The translations under genes and the position numbers were made by a program. The notes beneath the pieces were generated by a model. The model was not told the origin of the DNA, did no database searches, and saw only the letters and a program-made list of their open reading frames with translations. A stretch of DNA of 8,781 nt from NCBI GenBank assembly GCA_002900555.1, contig MUGD01000080.1, positions 1 to 8,781 on the forward strand, written 5' to 3'. The DNA comes from Thermoplasmata archaeon M9B2D. Its GTDB lineage: Archaea; Thermoplasmatota; E2; DHVEG-1. This document shows, in pieces, positions 5,548 through 8,781 of the stretch. Position 1 is the stretch's first letter. The number at the start of each line of letters is the position of its first letter.

Positions 5548-6315
5548 CTACATCATTCCTTTGAACAATCCACCATCTACGAGTAAGAGCGCACCATGTA
5601 TGTAGCTAGCAAGAGGGCTAAGTAGAAAGGCACAGACGCTTCCGAACTCATCTGGTGTTCCCATTCGTCCCAGAGGAATTCTCTGCACGATCTCCTTGTC
5701 TGTGGGAGCACCTTTTGCTTTTGCAGCAGTCATGAGCTGTTCAACACGTTCAGTATGAATGTATCCAGGACATACTGCATTTATTCGGATGCCCTCTGGT
5801 CCGATTTCCTCAGATAATGTACGCATCATCCCGATCACAGCAGGACGAAGTGAATTTGACAAGAGAAGATTGTCAATAGGTTGCTTAACAGAAATGGAAG
5901 TGCTGTAGAGAATTGATGCAGCATCGGATTTCTTCAAGAGGGGGATTGCTTCCCTTGTTAGGCGAATTGCACTCATCAAAGTGAGATTGAATCCTTTAAG
6001 CCAATCATCGTCAGAGATCTCATCAAATGTTCCTGGAGGTGGACCTCCCGCATTAACAAAAACACCATCTAGCTTGGAAGTCTGCTCACTTGTGAAATCC
6101 AATAATGCAGTTATATCTGTAGGCCGTGATACATCCGATACGAAATACTGGCATTTGTCCCCAAGGGAAGCTGTAGCATCCTGTAAGGACTTCTCATTTC
6201 TTCCGCAAATAATAACGTTGGCGTTCTCTCCGAGAAGAGCCTTGGCCACACCGAAACCAAGACCTCGAGAAGCGGCAGTGACCAAGAAATTTCTATCATC
6301 TAGCTGAAGATTCAT
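5548..6315 (-). CDS. SDR-family oxidoreductase-like protein lacking YxxxK
   Basis: A 255-residue protein, the classical short-chain dehydrogenase length. Rossmann features are present: TAASRGLG (13-20, the usual first Gly replaced by Ala), CGRN (37-40, an Arg suggesting NADP), DV (61-62), NAGG (88-91) followed by PPPG, and Asn110. STSIS (138-142) carries the active-site Ser, and PG (183-184) and LLVDGG near the end are typical. The catalytic Tyr and Lys of YxxxK are replaced by Ser153 and Arg157 in LSNSLR. Related FabG-like proteins with NAGGPPPG and LSNxxR are known, so this looks like a lineage trait, not damage. The ATG at 6315 has no clear Shine-Dalgarno. The upstream small gene ends 50 bases away on the same strand. 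Confidence 0.85.
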   Translation of the reverse strand: MNLQLDDRNFLVTAASRGLGFGVAKALLGENANVIICGRNEKSLQDATASLGDKCQYFVSDVSRPTDITALLDFTSEQTSKLDGVFVNAGGPPPGTFDEISDDDWLKGFNLTLMSAIRLTREAIPLLKKSDAASILYSTSISVKQPIDNLLLSNSLRPAVIGMMRTLSEEIGPEGIRINAVCPGYIHTERVEQLMTAAKAKGAPTDKEIVQRIPLGRMGTPDEFGSVCAFLLSPLASYIHGALLLVDGGLFKGMM

Positions 6316-6365
6316 GGTTCAGTACTATATGACAAGGAACTGATAAGGGGCACGAATGTGCTAAG

Positions 6366-6653
6366 CTACATAGCTTCGGGTGTAACGGGCTGCTCTGTCC
6401 GAGCACCAAATATGATTTCTAGATGGAGAAACGCTGAACTCAGACGTTGGAAATCCTTTGGAACTTTGAAAGCACCAATTCCTGTTGTGTTAAGCGCTCT
6501 ATCAATCTTTGCCGTTGTCAACCTTCGATTATGCTTTGAATTGAAAGCTAGCAGAATTCTAGTTTCATCTGGGTCTGGCATTCTATATACAGACGAGCAT
6601 TTGATACCACTGTTGGATAAGACTTGCTTTATTTTTGCCTCTAAGTCTTTCAT
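6366..6653 (-). CDS. Small soluble protein of unknown function
   Basis: A 95-residue hypothetical protein; I do not recognise its family. It starts with a charged amphipathic helix (residues 1-15), then likely beta strand (RILLAFNS, about 31-38), a basic loop and second helix (44-58), and a hydrophobic FLHLEIIFG stretch (74-82). It has no signal peptide or membrane span. The open frame reaches a TTG at 6668, but ATG 6653 has GGTG nine bases upstream and is preferred. It could be co-transcribed with the SDR gene 50 bases downstream. It diverges from the CxC-motif gene, sharing a promoter region of about 116 bases. Confidence 0.6.
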   Translation of the reverse strand: MKDLEAKIKQVLSNSGIKCSSVYRMPDPDETRILLAFNSKHNRRLTTAKIDRALNTTGIGAFKVPKDFQRLSSAFLHLEIIFGARTEQPVTPEAM

Positions 6654-6745
6654 CACTTGATACACCAATTATTCGTACTGACCAGGGTACTAAAGCACCT
6701 GTATTAACTGGGTATTACTCTTGAAGCGCGCCAATCGAGAATCAG

Positions 6746-6751
6746 TAAAAT
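6746..6751 (+). promoter_or_regulatory. TATA-like box for the CxC-motif gene
   Basis: TAAAAT lies about 22 bases before the TTG at 6770, so transcription would begin near the start codon and give little or no leader. No Shine-Dalgarno is present, which agrees. Positional evidence only. Confidence 0.3.
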
Positions 6752-6769
6752 CCGCTTCACTCAACTATA

Positions 6770-7843
6770 TTGAGTGTACAGCTTAATACTTGCGTTCATC
6801 CTTCTTTTGATAAGACTCCAACAGGAAAGGTTGTTGAAAATCTAGCGAGTGTGGGAAAATTGGACAAAGAAGGATATCGTAGATATTTGACAGATCGAGA
6901 GAACCCTATTCCTGAGGAGGAAATTGCTGAAACTACAAAAATCGTCGAAAAATTCGAAGAGTTTTTGGAACAGATTGGGAAGAGCCTTGAGGCTGCCTCA
7001 GCTGTAGAGGTCAATAAGTTCTCCAAAGTGCTGATTGATGAAGGCTTGAATACCTATACCAGCTATGTCGCGCTAAGCAGGTATGGCTTTTTCATCAAGA
7101 ACATGGATCTATATCTTGCTGTTCTGGAGCTTCTGGATGGAGCAGAAGTGATGAATGTTCTGAACCAACGATTAAAAGAACATGTTGACGTGGTGAAGCG
7201 GGATAAGGTATTACCAAACAAAGACTTACCTCCACTTGGACTTCCATCATCAGAGAAAGTTGATGTCACACATACTGTATTAGAGAAGATGAAAAAAGTC
7301 CTGACTCCTGAAGAATGTAAAAAAGTACTCACTGATGTCGCTCATGCGCTTCCACGCGATTTCAGAAAGGGTGAACGTGAGAAATTCCTGAAAGCAGGAG
7401 GCATTGATGAATATCTTCGTGAAAAGAGGGCAAATGCGATTGCTGAACTGGAGAAACATCGAGATGAGAGAACACTGTTCTTCAACCAGTATATCACTGA
7501 TGATGTTGTCAATTTTGTGAAAAGCCGTCCTGATGTGCTAAGTGGTGAGAGAAGAGGTAATACCATATATCACACAAAGATCCCCTATATGGTTCAAGAA
7601 TATCTTGACGCAACTGATGAAAGAATGAAGAGGTACTATGCTTGTCACTGTGCATGGGCAAGAGAATCTATCCTTAAGGATGATGAAGTATCATCAGAGT
7701 TTTGTTACTGTAGTGCAGGATTTACAAAACAGCCATGGGAAGCTGCGCTTGATCAACACTTGGAAGTTGATATGGATAAATCAGCACTAAAGGGAGATTT
7801 AGAATGTAGTTTCATCATTCATCTTCCTGATGGTATGGCATGA
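6770..7843 (+). CDS. CxC-motif protein, DUF6144-like
   Basis: A 357-residue soluble, mostly helical protein. The C-terminal part is distinctive: ACHCAWARESIL (291-302) and FCYCSAGF (311-318) give two CxC motifs 18 residues apart, followed by a segment ending in KGDLECSFIIHLP (341-353). The Cys/His set suggests a metal site, and the tail resembles the sensor-like domain of the DUF6144 group and V4R-like proteins; this assignment is from memory and tentative. The N-terminal 280 residues are charged helices with no known motif. There is no ATG before residue 112, so the start is probably the TTG at 6770. A TAAAAT box at 6746-6751 is placed for transcription to begin almost at that codon, suggesting a leaderless message. 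Confidence 0.7.
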   Translation: MSVQLNTCVHPSFDKTPTGKVVENLASVGKLDKEGYRRYLTDRENPIPEEEIAETTKIVEKFEEFLEQIGKSLEAASAVEVNKFSKVLIDEGLNTYTSYVALSRYGFFIKNMDLYLAVLELLDGAEVMNVLNQRLKEHVDVVKRDKVLPNKDLPPLGLPSSEKVDVTHTVLEKMKKVLTPEECKKVLTDVAHALPRDFRKGEREKFLKAGGIDEYLREKRANAIAELEKHRDERTLFFNQYITDDVVNFVKSRPDVLSGERRGNTIYHTKIPYMVQEYLDATDERMKRYYACHCAWARESILKDDEVSSEFCYCSAGFTKQPWEAALDQHLEVDMDKSALKGDLECSFIIHLPDGMA

Positions 7844-7906
7844 ACAGAATCAAAGCGTATTTCGGAACAGATCATTCTTAGTAACATAAGTGCTGAAAAG
7901 AGTGAA

Positions 7907-8781
7907 TTACTTCACCGCCTTTGCAAATGCCCGGCCAAATTCGAATGCACCCTTGAGTTCCTCATCCGTTGGAACCCATTTGACTGTGAACGGTTCCATA
8001 ACAATCTCCATCTTTCCTCGTTCTATTGATTCTTGGATTCGTTTGACTGCTCCACCACCCCACCCATATGATCCAAAAGCAGCAGCTTTCTTTCCTTTGG
8101 GTTTGAGAACTTCAAAATCCGATAAGATTGGTGCCAAAGTGGGCAGAATATCATTATGAAGTGTGGGACTTCCAACTAGTATCCCTTTTGCCTCTAGTAA
8201 CTCACCCATGATGTCACTTCTATCGCTATGAGGAATCAACATGACTAGAGGGGTGATACCCTCACTTTCTACTCCCTCCGCAATGGCACGAGCCAGTTTT
8301 GTTGTACTTTGCCACATTGTATCCCAAGCAATGACAACTTTGTTTGATGTTCTCTCACCTTTGGCCCAAGCAAGATACTTTGTCACAATTTCTAGGGGAT
8401 TCTTTCTCCATATTAGACCATGAGAGGGAGCAATCATTTTGATAGGGAGTCCGAGCTTAATCACTTCCTCAATCTTCCTTTGTACCATAGAACTTAATGG
8501 CCATAGGATGTTGGCATAATACTTCTCAGCTTCTTTCCAGAGTATGTTTTGATCTACTTCGTCAGCAAAACGTTTCTCAGTGGCATAGTGCTGCCCAAAT
8601 GCATCGTTTGGCAAAAGCACCTCTTTTTCTACATAGTACGTGAACATTGATTCAGGCCAGTGTAGCATTGGAGCCTCGTAAAACCTCAGAGTCTTTCCTC
8701 CTAGGTCTATTTCATCCCCGGTCTTCACTGTTTGAATGTCCCAACCGTTGGCATAATGTTTCTTGAGTTCATCCACAGCCT
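7907..8781 (-). CDS. fprA: Flavodiiron protein (FprA/ROO type), 5' end cut off
   Basis: The visible 291 or so residues are the C-terminal part of a flavodiiron protein of about 400 residues; the frame runs open through the right edge, so the HxExD motif lies outside. The enzyme reduces O2 to water, or NO to N2O, in the cytoplasm, protecting anaerobes. Counting from the GTG at 8776, remaining diiron ligands are His39 (MLHWPESM), Asp58 (PNDAFGQH) and His119 (APSHG). The flavodoxin domain (147-289) shows the FMN phosphate loop (DTMWQSTTK, 152-160), GSPTLHND (203-210) and FGSYGWGGGAVK (234-245). No rubredoxin domain follows, so an external donor such as rubredoxin or F420H2 is expected. It converges on the CxC gene with a 63-base gap. 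Confidence 0.95.
   Translation of the reverse strand, partial: AVDELKKHYANGWDIQTVKTGDEIDLGGKTLRFYEAPMLHWPESMFTYYVEKEVLLPNDAFGQHYATEKRFADEVDQNILWKEAEKYYANILWPLSSMVQRKIEEVIKLGLPIKMIAPSHGLIWRKNPLEIVTKYLAWAKGERTSNKVVIAWDTMWQSTTKLARAIAEGVESEGITPLVMLIPHSDRSDIMGELLEAKGILVGSPTLHNDILPTLAPILSDFEVLKPKGKKAAAFGSYGWGGGAVKRIQESIERGKMEIVMEPFTVKWVPTDEELKGAFEFGRAFAKAVK

Noticed and set aside
5544..5550. One-base gap between convergent stop codons
   Set aside because: Such tight tail-to-tail arrangements are common in compact archaeal genomes and need no special explanation.
6672..6689. GTACT...GTACT repeat as an operator between the divergent genes
   Set aside because: It is short, imperfect and built round the self-complementary GTAC, so chance is likely.

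Overview
The window looks archaeal. Two tRNA genes are interrupted: tRNA-Asp has a textbook bulge-helix-bulge intron after position 37, and tRNA-Lys carries a roughly 33-nt insert. Both encode the 3' CCA. Several genes have archaeal-style A/T-rich boxes about 25 nt before the likely transcript start, and the gene set (Tfx-like HTH protein, flavodiiron protein, DinB-like protein, double-SIS protein, HEAT-repeat protein) is common in anaerobic archaea. Base composition is moderate, roughly 40-45% G+C by eye. I lean weakly towards an Asgard-type (Thor/Loki-like) or related mesophilic lineage, but nothing here proves it.

Layout. Bases 1-70 hold nothing I recognise. A minus-strand tRNA-Lys (71-179) is followed by a 414-base gap (180-593) without a protein gene; this gap can fold into a compact structure followed by a T-run on the plus strand (361-442), a possible small RNA. 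The plus-strand tRNA-Asp (594-700) converges on a minus-strand two-gene unit: a Tfx-like HTH regulator with a cysteine cluster (1487-1969), then a four- to five-span membrane protein (717-1499) whose start overlaps the regulator's stop. A perfect 12-bp palindrome lies between the regulator's TATA-like box and its start codon. Next on the minus strand come a hotdog-fold acyl-CoA thioesterase (2082-2513) and a small two-span membrane protein (2658-2927).

A plus-strand cluster follows: a DinB-superfamily protein (3063-3527), a double-SIS sugar-phosphate isomerase/deaminase-like protein that starts 12 nt after it (3540-4535), and a HEAT-repeat protein (4590-5546). This converges, with a single base between stop codons, on a minus-strand SDR lacking the catalytic YxxxK pair (5548-6315) and an unrecognised small protein (6366-6653). 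Divergent from these is a 357-residue protein with two CxC motifs near its C-terminus (6770-7843). The right edge holds the C-terminal part of a flavodiiron protein (7907-8781, minus), an oxygen- or NO-reducing enzyme that fits an anaerobe.

How the genes work together. The clearest units are regulator plus membrane protein and DinB plus SIS. The rest look like single metabolic or housekeeping genes. I see no mobile element, CRISPR array or clear defence system.
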